Of a DNA stretch of 64,000 bases, positions 1 to 12,413 are shown piece after piece (positions within the stretch are counted from its first letter, which is position 1; every line of letters begins with the position of its first letter). The notes beneath the pieces were generated by a model. It saw only the letters and a list, made by a program, of their open reading frames with translations. It had not been told where the DNA came from and searched no databases. The translations under genes were made by a program, and so were the position numbers. Origin of the DNA: Porodaedalea pini (taxonomy: Eukaryota; Basidiomycota; Agaricomycetes; Hymenochaetales; Hymenochaetaceae). The stretch covers positions 186,001 to 250,000 of the forward strand of contig NBAY01000027.1 of the NCBI GenBank assembly GCA_002794775.1. The letters are read 5' to 3'.

Positions 1-1100
1 GATTCGTGCTTGCCAACGCACAAACCATCAGGCCGCACGACATGTGCCCACTTGAGGCATCGGTCATTGGTAGGACGGGTACAAATCCAGCGGCGGGCTT
101 CAGCAGCGACCCTACAAGGCCAGAAACAAAAACAAATAAACGACGTCGAGTCAGTCATACATTTAACAAAAGTGCAAACATGAACGTGCCTAACGATGGA
201 GCAATACCCGCCCTAACAAGGAGCGCGATGGCTCACATGGACAGATCCCGGCTGCACGCGGTTTGGACTCGGCGGCACCTAGCAAGAGCAGTCAGGCAAC
301 GGAAAAGATCACGAGAAAAATAGCATTTTACCTTGGGCGGATGCGAAGTCTTTCTAAGACCGACGAAGAAAGAGTGAACGGCCTGAGAGGAGTTGAAGAC
401 ATGCAAGCCGCCTTCTGCGCACACTACTGCTAATAAAATCATATCTATCAGCACTGACAAACGATGGAGAGAGTGATGAGTAAACCGCACACTGAATGCG
501 ACGGAGTACGAGTGGTTGATGGCTAACCTGCTGGATTTCGCTGGCAACCTCGACACTTTTATACGCCATGCAAGCTCCAAGGTTCTGACGCCGACGTACA
601 GCAGTATCGAATGAGACCACCTTCGACTCACCCCATTTCTGAGGACCAGGCCAACCCGCTCCTCAGTCACAAGTATAGCATCTTCACATTTGCGCCTCGC
701 AAGACCAATGCAAAAAAAGAGTTTCCGTCAAACTTGGTGGTGCCTATGGAAGGAGCTCTTCCATCTGAGCATCTTTTTGCACGCATGCTGAAGTCCCTTA
801 GATAACTTCACCTGTTCTGGACATTAGGACGATCAATCGAGATGTCGAGAGTCGACGCGGCACGTATAGCCATGGTTTAGGGAAAGCAACGAGATGAACA
901 CACGCAGAACGGAAGGGATCCACTTCCGTTTCGGACGAAGGTCTCGAATATGAGGGACTCGTCTTGCGAAGGACGATGTAGACATGTTCCAGGAAGTATC
1001 TCCGTCAAACGCCCCTGTGGCTGAAGAGAGAAAGGCCCGAACGTTTGGCTAGTGAGATAGATCTGCTGCAAACCCTGATTTTCGGGGTTCGGATATTTTC
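1..1100. other. No gene recognised
   Basis: Only short, overlapping open frames without recognisable motifs occur on both strands. No tRNA, repeat or promoter signature stands out. It may be the 3' flank of the decayed coding stretch that follows. Confidence 0.5.
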
Positions 1101-1105
1101 AGAGG

Positions 1106-1510
1106 TCATAGCAAACTAAAATGAACCAGTAGTTGAAGTCGCTGGCACAGGATGTCTCCCGAGTCGTCCAAAGAATTGGCAATTATTTGACGCGCGAGCT
1201 CCCCCAGATTGCTTCCGAGAAGAGAAGAACTGGACTTGTTGGATGAGATGCCATACACAGTCGCATAAGAGATTCCCTGACGAATGACATGGAGCTCTAC
1301 GAGAATATCCGCCAAATTGAGTGCCTCCAGGGCTCCCGATTACGTGCTAAGATGCGTGCGATCCGACAAAGAAATCGTGTACTGAGCCAGTAGCGTTCCT
1401 TGTCCAGACTCAATACTAGAATACGGAGGAACCATGAGAATATGTAATGTCGCGTTCTTGTGGTCGAGAACGAAGAACCCCCACGACGGGTGATACATGT
1501 CGAGGCTAGA
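1106..1510 (-). pseudogene. Possible decayed or mis-spliced coding fragment with an in-frame stop
   Basis: One minus-strand frame reads as protein-like sequence (HPSWGFFVLDHKNATLHILM), meets a TAA near 1347, then continues in the same frame as ALEALNLADILVELHVIRQG and on for about 60 residues to a stop near 1106. The composition looks coding on both sides of the TAA. I see no good GT-AG intron that would remove the stop. I do not recognise the family. It could be a gene fragment with a nonsense mutation, or two exons joined by an intron I did not find. Confidence 0.3.
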
Positions 1511-1781
1511 CAGAGAACCAGATTGTTATGACAAGGCGAGCTCATATCCACGGCCGCATAGAATTAAAAGCGTAGAAACACAACACTGCTACCTTACTAG
1601 TCTCAAAGACTATATATTTCCTCTGTCCAGAAGAATCGAACGGCCATACACTCGCTTTCTAGGGTAATGGCTGAATTTGCGTCAGTCTCTTAAAGGGTCG
1701 CGGGTATTAAAAGTCATACGTATGAGATCCATTAAGAGCTTACTAACATACACTATAGAAGATCGCACGCATTGAACCGAT

Positions 1782-3913
1782 TTAGCGACAGAAAGGTATC
1801 CATTGCCTTTCCCCACGCTTCTTCTTGTCTTTGATCGCTCTGCGGAAACTTGACGGCTTCCATACCTTAAAGGGTCCTTGTAATGAGTATGGTGGCAATA
1901 GACGGTCGAAAAAAATACAGCTTACGCGCCAAAAGTACAAGAAAGAAAGGAGGACTAGGGCTGTCAAAAAGCTCACGCAGCCAGTCACTATCCACGCGGT
2001 AGACCGTCCGAAGTTGTTATCTGCAAGCGAGTCGTCTCCACCACCTGCTTCTAGAGCCGTTTCATCAACGCCAAACCAAGCAAATGTCACCATGGATGCC
2101 GCAAACAAAAGCGTTGACCAAATGAGCAACACCATCGGAAGTGAGAGCAGGATGGCCAATAGCTCATCGCTCTTCACAAGGCGCTCTGCTTTGTCAAAAA
2201 AGTCAAACTATAGAAAGGTCAATTAGTTATATATATCCCGCTAAAGCTGATCGCTCGACCTCACGATCACAGTTAACTCCAGATTTGAACGCGATTTGTG
2301 CTGGTGTTGCCAAACATTAAGCAGACCAACAATTATACTTGCGATCGAACAAAGGGTCGAGATTATTCCCAGAATGCGAGTCGTTGGGTCGATACCGGGA
2401 ATGGCAAGTAAAGCTACTGAAGCGCTAACCAGCACAGTCGCCTGAACCAATGGAATAACTACTGAGAAGAGCGCTATTTATTCGTCAACCCCAGAAAGAA
2501 GACGCACCACGAGGTTTGTATTCGTCCAATCCGCTACATTCTCATCCACGAACGACTGCCAACGCTCCGTTATTGTATCTGTTCTTCCAGGACCACTGAT
2601 GAAGAATTCATTGATATGCCTTAAATATGAATACGGGGTTCCGAAGCAGAGAACGGACATGCAGAAGCTCAGAAGCAGACTGAATGGCGCTGCATGGGGT
2701 CTTGTCAAATCATCGTGTCTGAGCTTCAAAGTTCTCTTCAGAAAGCGCCGAGCATCTTGCTGTCCGTAGTGCTGACGCAATCGTTCACCAGCTAATATCA
2801 TATGAGAACGGAGCTTAAGACCATCCATATTCTAAACATACCTATTCGTTCTAAAATGCTTGCAACGAGATGTGTCTTGATACACCCATTTCGCGAAGAC
2901 TCAAATGTCTCCTTATTATCCGACATGATGGACAGGACGTCAAGTAGATCTTTGCTTAACTCCTTAGAGTATGGGGCAATGCTCTCCTCTAGATTCAGAA
3001 GACGATCTAAACCAGTTTTGAGCCCCTTCACTCCTAGGAAGGTCGAAGGGAAAAGACTGTACTCTGCAAGAACCAGGTCAACGCTGCTATAGCATCTTCT
3101 TCGGCATGCGAAGGTAGGCTTGCATGACAAGGATGGCTTATAATAAACTCCCAGTATGCTTGCTCGTATCTTAATTCTGTACATGCATACTACGGTGAAC
3201 GATCCGCATAAACTTGAAAATAAAGATCAATATACTTACGCTGCCTAACATCAATTTCCTCATCTTGCCACGATCCGTCGTCGGTCAGTGTCCCCGCACG
3301 GTGCACTGGTGCTTTCGGTGTAAGCCTTCTCCTCTCGTGGTCCACGAAGAGTTTCTCTGCTTTATTTCTGCCAGACTCCAATCTGTAGTCTATCCAGAGT
3401 TCGCACGACTTTGGCAGAAGATCGACAGGAAACCCTTCAACCTCTCGCAAGGCGGCTTCAAATTCCTGCAGTCCAAGCTGATACTCAATCTTGTAATCGG
3501 TGACGAGACGATAGTCTGGATGGAAGTAATAGACCCATCCCTTCGGATGGATGTAAGATTTCCAGCCAGGAGGGAGGTAAGGTGATATCTGTCGGAAGGC
3601 GACGATCGGTACGACATGATCAACTTCAATTGATACGAGTACCGATTAGACGTACCGAAGATGTTGATCTGAAGGTCGTGAAAATTCTGACAGTCAGCCA
3701 CTCACGATGTGCTGCGGTCAGTGGACCGCAGACATACCTCTCAGGTCGATAAGTTTCTGACGTTCTTCCCGACGTCTGCAAGGCAGCAAGATATGGTGTC
3801 TGCAACTTCGGAAAGTCACGGACGATGACGACCGGCCGTTCGGGAGACGGCGTTCTTCGTCCAAGTGGACTATCTTGGACGTGTAGTAGATCGGATATAG
3901 TAGAAGTGTTCAT
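1782..3913 (-). CDS. Agaricomycete WW-like, C-terminally membrane-spanning protein of unknown function
   Basis: Multi-exon minus-strand gene. The N-terminal part holds a WW-domain-like segment at about 3500-3580 (LPPGWKSYIHPKGWVYYFHP). It is followed by a helical region (EYQLGLQEFEAALREVEGFP; YEQAYWEFIISHPCHASLPS, ending in ALTW) and then by exons at 2478-2828, 2241-2450 and 1782-2177. These last exons carry about three or four hydrophobic helices, such as VLVSASVALLAIPGIDPTTR and LAILLSLPMVLLIWSTLLFA. This order (WW-like core, helical middle, membrane C-terminus starting with an LAIPGIDP-like motif) matches a large, uncharacterised family I know from mushroom genomes. The stop is at 1782. 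The first exon (ATG at 3911-3913) is the least certain part. A membrane location is inferred and no function is known. Confidence 0.75.
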
Positions 3914-5196
3914 CCTACAGTGCGCAGCAATGTGCTCAGAGAAGGAGCCTGGTATACCAGAAGAACAGGCTCGATGGCGTTAAACGTCGTCGTCGTCGTC
4001 GTTCTCGAAGGCCTCAACTTCACGCGCTCGACCATAGGTGCTCAAGTGACACCCCAGAAGATGCCACCGACGTGACCGGAGTAGAATGCATCAACATCTC
4101 TCGTCAGAGCATCTCCACAAGCGCTGCACTCGCCAATTGAACTTGCGACGCGAGCGTAGTCTCGCATCGCGAGTCGGCGCGGGCTATTCACAGATGCCGA
4201 TCATGAATACGATCAGCGGCAATTCTTTCCAGTAGTCCTAGGAGTAAACCTTACTATGGACTGGCTTTTGCGAAACGTTCAGTAAAGCCAGTTGATATGA
4301 AATATTTTCCGGACCAGATTACGAGTTACGACTTTTGTAATTTCCTCTCCTTTCTTTTGAAGGGAAGGGATTTGTATTTAGCACGCTGACGCGGTACTAG
4401 TATAAGCCTTGCGATTTCCGCGGATAGTACTAGTGATCTGTTTTCTGATTGTTCTCATAAAACACGGAGAACTCCACAGTTCCAGTGTTGCACTCCACGG
4501 GTTTCATCACAAGAACTTTTCCTACTCAAACCTAATTAGTCGCCGAGTCTCCTGAGTGCTTATTTCTGCTCGACCATCCTAACATTCTTGGAAGGAGACA
4601 CCCCTCCCTCTCGTAACCGAAACTGATAATCGTTCCTTGGGTCGCTACATGTCTGCGAGTAACACAGAGAACGTGGGGGTATATAGAAAGAGTGTCCCTT
4701 CTCAACTACTTGACTCTGGATTGTTTGCATCTTCAGCCATGGCTGCTACCACCGGAGTTGCTTCCCTATTCCTGAGTGATGTAGAATGGCCCGTTAGCAA
4801 AGCAACGCAATAAATGTCTCCGTTTATGATGGTGTGCACGACATTTGGCGGCCTATTCGAAAGATAATCCTCTGATGGATCCAACTTATTAGGGCACCTG
4901 CGCATGATGCCGACAACAGGATGCCGTACGTGCACATCGTCCTTGCAATGCATCCGGGGTCTATGCCATAAAGGCCCCACCCTAGTTTGATTTTGAGCGG
5001 CTCGTAGGCGGACCGCAGACGTCCAGACCACGAGGTCGCCAATCAGATCAAGGCCGACATTGGTTTCACCCTGGATTCCAGTGTTCACGGGAACGAGCCA
5101 TATTTCATATACGATATTGTCGGAGAGTTTGAACGAAGGGCTTCAAAGTATATTCTCCCAAACTAAATACGCAGTAAGCTGTGTTATAGCTAATGC
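3914..5196. other. Intergenic region, no gene supported
   Basis: Open frames on the minus strand at 4702-5088 lack recognisable motifs and overlap in conflicting frames. A short run of GTC triplets lies near 3985-4000. Otherwise I see nothing that can be named. Confidence 0.5.
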
Positions 5197-7386
5197 TCAG
5201 ACGGTGTGTGTCTCGATACCGCGAATACTAACTCCACGCTGTTGAGCAGATAAGTCTTATCAGACGGCGTCGAAAATGCACATGGAAGAAACGGACCTTT
5301 CTCGGGCAATTATCCGTCAGTTTGTTGCATCCAAACACCGATAGATCCTTTATCGCTTCGCAGCCGTCTAGTACTGCCTTCACGACGAAGTCGTCGACTT
5401 GCCTACAGAACCCGAGGTCGAGCTTCCTGAGGCCCTTCGCCTGCGCTCCTATTGCAAGGAGGGCGTCGTTCGACGCCGCTCTCAAGCTGTTAATGTCAAG
5501 GTCCACAAGGGTGGCTCCTGAATGTTTCAGGAGTCCGACAAGCGTCTCGTCAGCTAAATCATGGTTTCGCCGCAAGGAGATGTGGTGCATGGGAACGTTG
5601 GTAATGTTGGTGAAGAAAGCACCCATAGCAGCGTCTGTAATTTCGGGGAGTTCTTCGAGCACCAACGAGCTCAGCACACGCGCGTTTGGCGTCAGGCCTT
5701 CAGTTAGAAGCTCATCCGTTAGGAGGTCGTTCTTCGAGAGGTTGAGGTGGGTAAGGTTGGACCCAACTGCATTGAGCAGAGCTACTACTGCCTCCGTGCC
5801 CAGGCTCTTCGCAGGCTCGCTCAGGTCCAGACTCGTCAGGTTCTTGAATCTCTCAACGTATCCCAGGAACTCGTCGCTCATCTTGCCAATCTGGCTCAGC
5901 CGCAGTTCCCCCAGATCCGTGCAGTGCAGGGCCAGGCTTGCTATGCACTCGACATCGAAACGAGGGGACTGCGTGATGAGGAAGCCGGTCAGTTGCGGAC
6001 ATCCGGCGAACAGTGCTTGCCATGCCTCTGGTTTGACAAGGAAGGGGCCCAGAAGCTCTATACGCTTGAGGGTGTGGAAGTGGTCCCCCCAGAATCTGAT
6101 AGAGACGTCGTTGATCATCCCGCAAAAGTCTATCCGCAATGATTCAAGAGATGGATTGAGGGAGGCGAGAGTGCAAAATGCATTCGGTCCAAGTTCTGAA
6201 CTATTTGTCAGACGATGATACATATGACTAATGAAAGAGACGGACTAGTTGCATCATAGATCTTAAGTTCAGTATTTCTCACGTCGTACAGAAGAGGGGC
6301 CTTGTCAATTGTTCTTAAAAAGACAAGCTATATGAGACACGTAAAATAATTGCAAGCTCCGAATACGTACAAGCTCCGATTCCTGGCAAGTGCCCTTCCA
6401 ATTTCAGACTTAGTTGAGAAACTAACTTCTCCTAGAGCCTCGACGTCTTCGATGTGCTGGCTGACGACCTACGCGAAATTATCACTGAGTATCTCAAAAC
6501 CAAAGCTTAAGTTCTAACGCCACCTTGATGCACAGAGAAGCCAAAGATGGTATCTCCCTATCTTCATAATTAACAACCTTGCGCTTGTCTTCTGGTGCCT
6601 TGCGCTTTCGAGGCGCAGCTGACTTCTTGAACGGGTCAGCGCCGCTCGCCTTTGCACACAGGTGGCAAAGCCAGCCAGGGCCTGGATTAGCTGCCATAGT
6701 ATAGCGGGTCTTCCGGAAGCAAATATCAGTTCGTGATCATGTGTAACAAGAGGTACTTGAGACAAACCACAGTGAACTGTTTCTCGCACTTCGCGCAATT
6801 CTCAAAGCTCCCGATAGGAGGCTTCACGTCTAGCGCGTTCGCTCGCGCCCTATTACGCGCAGCACCGCGTGACAAGGCGTTATACTCATTGTCCTCAGAG
6901 TCATCACTGTCATCGTCATCACCAGCTTTTTTCTTGTTCTTCTTTGCCCTTGCCTTTGCCTTCGCCTTTTCCTTCGCCTTCTGTTTCTCCTGTTCTTTCT
7001 TGTTGAGCTTACGCTTCTTCGTTGGTTTTTCTTCCTCTTCATTCTCTCCATCCAAGTTTTCTGAGTCATAATCGGTTGCGGGCTTCAGACGTCGGGAGTC
7101 AGACACTTGTGATATGCGGACAAAAAAGCCACGAAACTCACCTCGTCGAGCTGCGTCTCTTCTATGTGGTTCACGCCCTCCTCATTGTTTGAAGTACTAG
7201 GCCCAGCCTCAGGCTGTTGGTCTTCCTGCGTGCGGACGCGAGCCGCGATGAATGTGGACGTGATGCCTTGTTCCTGCGCACGGAAAATCAATGAGTACGG
7301 AGTCAGCGTATTTTACTGGAGCTTACCCGAAGAAACTCTGTCAAAGCAGACGTCGGCCCGCGTACGTTGTTGCTCCTTCCACTCAT
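5197..7386 (-). CDS. RAD7: DNA repair protein Rad7 (leucine-rich repeat)
   Basis: The LRR subunit that pairs with Rad16 in global-genome nucleotide excision repair of non-transcribed DNA. The ATG at 7384-7386 opens a 20-codon exon (MSGRSNNVRGPTSALTEFLR; donor GTAAGC at 7326) spliced to EQGITSTFIAARV from 7273. An acidic/lysine-rich segment (about 6880-7080) precedes a zinc-binding stretch with two CxxC pairs (NCAKCEKQF ... GWLCHLCAKA) split by an intron. Then come IPSLASLCIK and a VSQHIEDVEALGEV exon near 6430-6460. The large exon at 5270-6190 encodes consecutive LRRs (LTSLDLSEPAKSLGTEAVVA, LRKLDLGFCRQVDDFVVKAV). A last small exon encodes RGVSIRGIETHTV and ends in TGA at 5197-5199, the family's usual C-terminus. 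Boundaries of two middle introns (near 7100 and 6200) are approximate. Confidence 0.93.
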
Positions 7387-8392
7387 TGTATCTTGTGATA
7401 GTTCAGTCGAGTTCTACAAGAGTGAACTGGTCTGAGGTGGCGGAGAAGAAAAGCAGACAGAGCCGTGAGACAGTAGCGGTCGCGTCGCGTCACGCGACAA
7501 TCCTTGTTTTAATTACGCGTCACGTCGTTCCTGGTCAATTACGCCAGCGGCACATATCGTAAGTCTCTAGTAGAACTAATGGAACGTTTCAAGTCCAAGA
7601 AAGAAGTTAGTATTAATCTGAGCGGCCTGTACCTAACACCACCGAGTGCTGATTCTGCTACAATCTGTATCTAAGGATTTTCAAAGACAAAAGTTCTTTC
7701 TCACATGTCTCACAAAACTGAGGGCTCTTGACGTCCCACACGCGAAATTAATTGCACTACATGTTAATGTAGCGGACTTCAGGCTGGCATGCTGTGATAC
7801 ATCTTTGCGAATCCCATTCTGTGGCAACAGTTCTGTGAAAATACAACGCCGTCAAGCATTCCGAGGCAAAATGTTCTTATAAGTTTATGCCTGCTCCGCA
7901 TCTTATGATTGTCGTATTATACTCGACTTTTCTTCTTCCTAACGGACTGCACTTAGGAAAATCAATTTACTTCTATCTTTGCTTCGGTGATCTCAAAGAG
8001 CTGATTTTATAAAGGCAAACAAAGAACGGCTCCAAGGCAAGCAAAGTAGCAAGTCCAACGGCAGTATGGATATTTATGATGGCTATGGCGAACTTTTCTT
8101 GTGGATATCTGGTCCAAAAGACTCTCTTTGTTTTTAAAATCGAATTGAGCTTTGATTTAGAAGGCATTCCCGAGTCAGGCCGCCGATCTGTGGCTGTGAG
8201 CAGAACCTCTGACACACACGTGATGATCTAATTTTACTGCGCGCAACAGCCATTCGCAAAGTGCAGTCAACGCTCGGGCATGTAACAGCTCCTGCTGCAA
8301 AGTGCTGCCGCTTTTTGACTTCTTTCACTCCGTAGCCTAAGTATGCTTTTCTCATTTTCTCCCCTGTCTGCCTCCGCTGAATCACGCCGACT
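7387..8392. other. Divergent promoter region between RAD7 and the C2 gene
   Basis: About 1 kb between two divergent starts. Short open frames exist but none looks coding. No clear TATA box or repeat was identified. Confidence 0.5.
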
Positions 8393-10181
8393 ATGCCAGG
8401 CCAAAGAAACCCTTTCGTACCTTTCATGTCCCGTATCTTGGGCGCCGTGGCCCGAGCTCGGGACGATGCTAAAGGTGTCGCAAGCCGTGCCAAAGAGTTT
8501 GCGGAAGAGCAGATGCTCGATACCAAGCTTGTAGACGTTTCCATTCATTTCATCGGCGCGTCGAATTTGCCAAAGATGGATATCGTCGGCTTGGCAGACC
8601 CGTACTTCGTGGCGAAGCTCGATGACAAGATAACCTTTGTGTGAGTTTGCGTCCACTACGTTGTTGATTATTGTAGCTAAATATTACTCTAGCTCGACTG
8701 TGCAGCCGAATACTCTGGCACCTGTGTGGAATGAATCATGGAACGTCAAAAACGTGCCAGACAACGCGGTATGTCTATCACGTTCCTTTTATCATCTGCC
8801 TGCGCAATAAACTTATGGGCTTAGGTTCTTTCAGTGGAAGTGATGGATAAAGATGAGGGATCCGTCCATGATGACTACATTGGAAAGTTTACAACCTCAG
8901 TGACACCCGGAGCAAAGGAGGTTGAAATAGTGTCGACCATTCGGAAAATCGTAAGGGGAACATTCTGGTTGAAAGTGAGTGCGTATGGCGACCAAAAATC
9001 ATACAAAGCCACGTGAACGTCGGTTTTTCCCCCTTTCTCTTCTTCCTTTTCTCTCTCCAACGTGTCATGACAGTGTCGTTCCCGATTAGAGTGTGGCTTC
9101 GGCCTCGTTCGGGGTTGCTTGGATTGGTTTCAGCGGCCAAAGCTGTCCGGTTTCGCATTGCATTCTTTTTAGTCAGAACAACGTCCAGCTATGTCTATCC
9201 AGATTAATGTTTCACTCTACTTACGTGCTTCTCTTCTAGGTGACTTCAACGCCATCCGATCCGCACGCCAGCCGACGATACGTCTTTGACGGTCCTATCC
9301 GCTATTCGCGCCATTTCTCTCCTACCGTCGGCCGTCTCACCAATCTGAACGACGAGCGTCTGTACTCGACATGGAAGATTCATATCAAGGGCGTCCCGCT
9401 TTTCTTCCGCGACGAGCTGCAGCACTGGAATACCAAATACCGCGCCGCGCAGACGATCTTCGGCATCGGACCCACATCACTCGCAGTTCGTTCGTCGATC
9501 CGCTCGGGCCACCGCATGCTGTACGCACGCTCCACGCGCAATGGCTTCGGAATCATTGAATCAAAGGAGGACGTGCTAGCCCTGCTACGTGGTGGGAACG
9601 GCCCCGCGGCGACATCGCATCGTGTAAAGCCAGCGGTATACACGTATATCATCGCTGCGGGAGACGACACGTTCCGCTTCTCCGAGACGGGCGCCACGTT
9701 CTTCGTCGACTTCGCATCGAAGCATGCGCTGCACGCGAACTGCGCGGAGTGCGTGCGCTACAGCGGCGAGTTTCATCCGCGGCCCGCAGGTGGCTGGGCG
9801 GCCTTCAGCGATGAGACGCCGGACGACAAAGTCGAGTGGGAGCTCGTGATTGATAACAACTCGGGGACGTATTCCCCCGACCCGATGCTCCTTCCCGATC
9901 TGAAGGACCTGCTGGAGTACAACTTCCCGGGCCTCAAGGTCATTGCCCTCGACCACCAAGATCCCGCGCTTGAGGAAAGCCGTGAGGCCTGTAGGGCGTA
10001 CGCACTTAAGCATCGCGGTATTAGACAGAACGAGCTTCAGCCTCATGCCAGTGAGGGAGAGGAGACTCTGCAGCATCAAGCTATCGTGAATACACCCGTT
10101 CTCGAGCGCCCGGAGGAGCAAGCGCCGTTGAGCGAGATCCTTGATTCGGAGTTTGAACACATGATGAACTCTAACACATAA
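8393..10181 (+). CDS. C2-domain protein with a long conserved fungal C-terminal region
   Basis: Predicted protein of 471 residues from exons 8393-8640, 8693-8768, 8825-8974 and 9240-10181, all joined in phase. After an N-terminal helix (ARARDDAKGVASRAKEFAEE) a C2 domain covers about residues 45-160. It has the calcium-loop-type acidic motif DIVGLADPYFVAKLDDK, then APVWNESW, then MDKDEGSVHDDYIGKF, so Ca2+-dependent membrane or phospholipid binding is likely. The final exon, about 310 residues, holds a region I know only from fungal C2 proteins (YSRHFSPTVGRLTNLNDERL; FDGPIRYSR) and ends in an acidic, low-complexity tail. The last intron (265 bp) is unusually long for this window. The function of the C-terminal region is unknown. 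Confidence 0.88.
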
Positions 10182-10574
10182 CAATGACAATTAGGTGGAT
10201 GATTGGAAGGATGCAATGTTTTGTCAACTTATTTACGATCCTAACTTTTCTCTATTTATTTTTGTATTTGCTTTTCTGTGTCGGAGTTGTTTTGATATTG
10301 GTTATAGAAATACATCTGTGTGAATACATACAATATCCTTACTGTACAAGCTTTGCATTGTCATATTAGCTATTTGAAATGTGGAAATGCGGAATCCATG
10401 GATGTCGGACCTGGTGAATATCGTCTCGATCTACCCTTTCGGAATGAAATGAATCCAGAAATGTATAGCGACGATGAGCAAACAGAGCAGCAAAGATGAG
10501 GGGTGAACGATTTCAATGCATGATATTGATGAGGGTAAAGCATAGAAGAAAACCATTTGAGTGCAGACGCAGTC

Positions 10575-12413
10575 CTAGCTCATGTGAGCATTTTCGACGT
10601 CCCTTGAACACTCGTCACCATCAGACTCGTCAATATGGACAGACCGTGACAGGCCGGACCGTACGTACTCCCGCACAGTCGGCATTGTCTTTCCAGACAG
10701 CGGCCGCGATGAGTCACGCCGGCGAAAGACCATCTTAGCCACCAGCTGCATGATCTCGCCCTGGCGTTCCCTCTGTGAGGTCTCAAGTTCAAGTCCACTC
10801 TCAAAGAGCATTGCATTCGTATGCGCCAAATGCCGATCTGACCCGGAAGCGGCGAGGACGATAGCCTCATCACTGCGACCTCGGTGTCCACGAGGTGCCG
10901 CCAATGCCCAAGCATCCGTACGCAATTGCCCAGTTTTGAGCTGGAGCAACGTATCGAGCTCCCGAACACGCTCCTTCGCGCGTTTCCGGCGACGTCGCTC
11001 TGCCGCGCGCATCGCAATGGCGGTTTGCACCTCACAGCGACGCGCCTGCAGAAACTCAAGGGTTGTGGGGCCTGGGCCTGACGTGTAGGACTGAGTATAA
11101 GCAAGTGGGATAGGTGGCGGAGATCGATGGGCCTGGAGGTGCGATAACTCCGAGTTAGTGATAGGCTTGTAACTCTCCTTCATAATAGTGTTAGGGCTAG
11201 CAACCTCGGGTTGTGGCCTAGGGTAATATACTGGGATCGGTTGGGGCAACGGCGGAGGCATCATCGCATTTAGCCTCGCAATATATTCCGTTAGCATCGC
11301 CTCCCTATTTCTCGCCTGCGCTTCCGTTGCAAGCATCCCCTGGTGTAACATACGGATGCGGCTCTCCTCAAGCATATGCAGCGGCACAGTATAGTTAGGC
11401 TGTATAGCGAGGACCTGGTTCTCTGGTGATTCCGGCAGCGGTATGTCCTGCGGTTCGAGTGGAGCAAAGAGAAGACTATGGGTGGTGTGAGAGTGTGTGA
11501 CGGAAGAGGGTAGCAAAAGAGGGATATTGAAAGGAGTCTGGAACACTTCAGCTGGGACATCGAAGGGTGGTCTTTCGGGTGAACTATGCAAGGTACGCTT
11601 GGGAGGTGGTCTCTGATCGACTAATAGGTTAGCCTGGCTAGCTCGTTCATCGCGTCCTAAGATAAGCGCTGGTGACCCCAATGATTCGAACCTAGAAGCA
11701 TCGCTAACTTCATCACCAGGAAGATCTATCACATTCCGTCGGGAAGGCGAAGTTGGTGCTGCAAGGAGGTGCTCCATGGGATCGTGAAAACCTATCGCCT
11801 GTTCATGGCTAGGACTGAGTACAGTGTTTTGCGAAGACGCTTGACTCGAAGATGGGTTCGACTGAGTTGAATCAGAAGTTATAGTGTCCCATCCGTTTTC
11901 GAATACATCGAAATCAGAGGGGTCGAAGAGAGGTTTGCTCTTTTCGTGAGAGTCGTAGCCGAAATCAGGTAGGGAAGACGAGCGCACGGTTGGCGAAGGT
12001 GGCGGGTCGAGCCGTGAACGAGAAGATCCTTCGTAGTCGCTTGAGTGAAATCCGCCAAATAAATTAAGAGCAAGCCCATCGGAAGAGTTAAGCGCAGAGG
12101 GTGCGTTGAGGAAGAGCGGGTCATCCCAGTCATCTGACTCCTCTCCGAGGTCGAGGTCTTTCACTTCCGTTGAGGGCGGCTCTGACGAGTCGAAGTCCTC
12201 GTCAAGTCCTCTCCATTCTCGTTCGTCAATTTCTGTGGATGAAATGCCGGCGGATAAAGGATGTGCATAAGAGTCCGCGGGTTCCTCCTCATCCTCATCC
12301 ACGCTCAGGAGCGTGAGAGTTCGCCGACGCGGCGAATAGGGAGGGGAGAGTGGGGTTGACGAACCGTACGCGTCCAGTGACATGTGTTGTACTGCATCCT
12401 TCTCGCTTTCCAT
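10575..12413 (-). CDS. Hypothetical Ser/Pro-rich, largely disordered protein (612 aa)
   Basis: Single uninterrupted exon from the ATG at 12411-12413 to the stop at 10575. The N-terminal two thirds are rich in Ser, Pro, Asp and Glu (STPLSPPYSPRRRTLTLLSV) and predicted by eye to be disordered, with many SP/TP sites. A central Pro-rich stretch (MMPPPLPQPIPVYYPRPQPE) precedes a basic helical segment near the C-terminus (MRAAERRRRKRAKERVRELD), which could be a short coiled coil, a nuclear localisation signal or a basic DNA-contact helix. No signal peptide or membrane helix is visible. A regulatory nuclear role is possible but only inferred. I do not recognise the family. Confidence 0.7.
   Translation of the reverse strand: MESEKDAVQHMSLDAYGSSTPLSPPYSPRRRTLTLLSVDEDEEEPADSYAHPLSAGISSTEIDEREWRGLDEDFDSSEPPSTEVKDLDLGEESDDWDDPLFLNAPSALNSSDGLALNLFGGFHSSDYEGSSRSRLDPPPSPTVRSSSLPDFGYDSHEKSKPLFDPSDFDVFENGWDTITSDSTQSNPSSSQASSQNTVLSPSHEQAIGFHDPMEHLLAAPTSPSRRNVIDLPGDEVSDASRFESLGSPALILGRDERASQANLLVDQRPPPKRTLHSSPERPPFDVPAEVFQTPFNIPLLLPSSVTHSHTTHSLLFAPLEPQDIPLPESPENQVLAIQPNYTVPLHMLEESRIRMLHQGMLATEAQARNREAMLTEYIARLNAMMPPPLPQPIPVYYPRPQPEVASPNTIMKESYKPITNSELSHLQAHRSPPPIPLAYTQSYTSGPGPTTLEFLQARRCEVQTAIAMRAAERRRRKRAKERVRELDTLLQLKTGQLRTDAWALAAPRGHRGRSDEAIVLAASGSDRHLAHTNAMLFESGLELETSQRERQGEIMQLVAKMVFRRRDSSRPLSGKTMPTVREYVRSGLSRSVHIDESDGDECSRDVENAHMS

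Noticed and set aside
5322..6218. 298-aa plus-strand frame
   Set aside because: Antisense shadow of the RAD7 LRR exon, which has clear repeat periodicity on the minus strand.
6733..7071. 112-aa plus-strand frame rich in Phe and Ser
   Set aside because: Antisense shadow of the acidic/lysine-rich part of RAD7.
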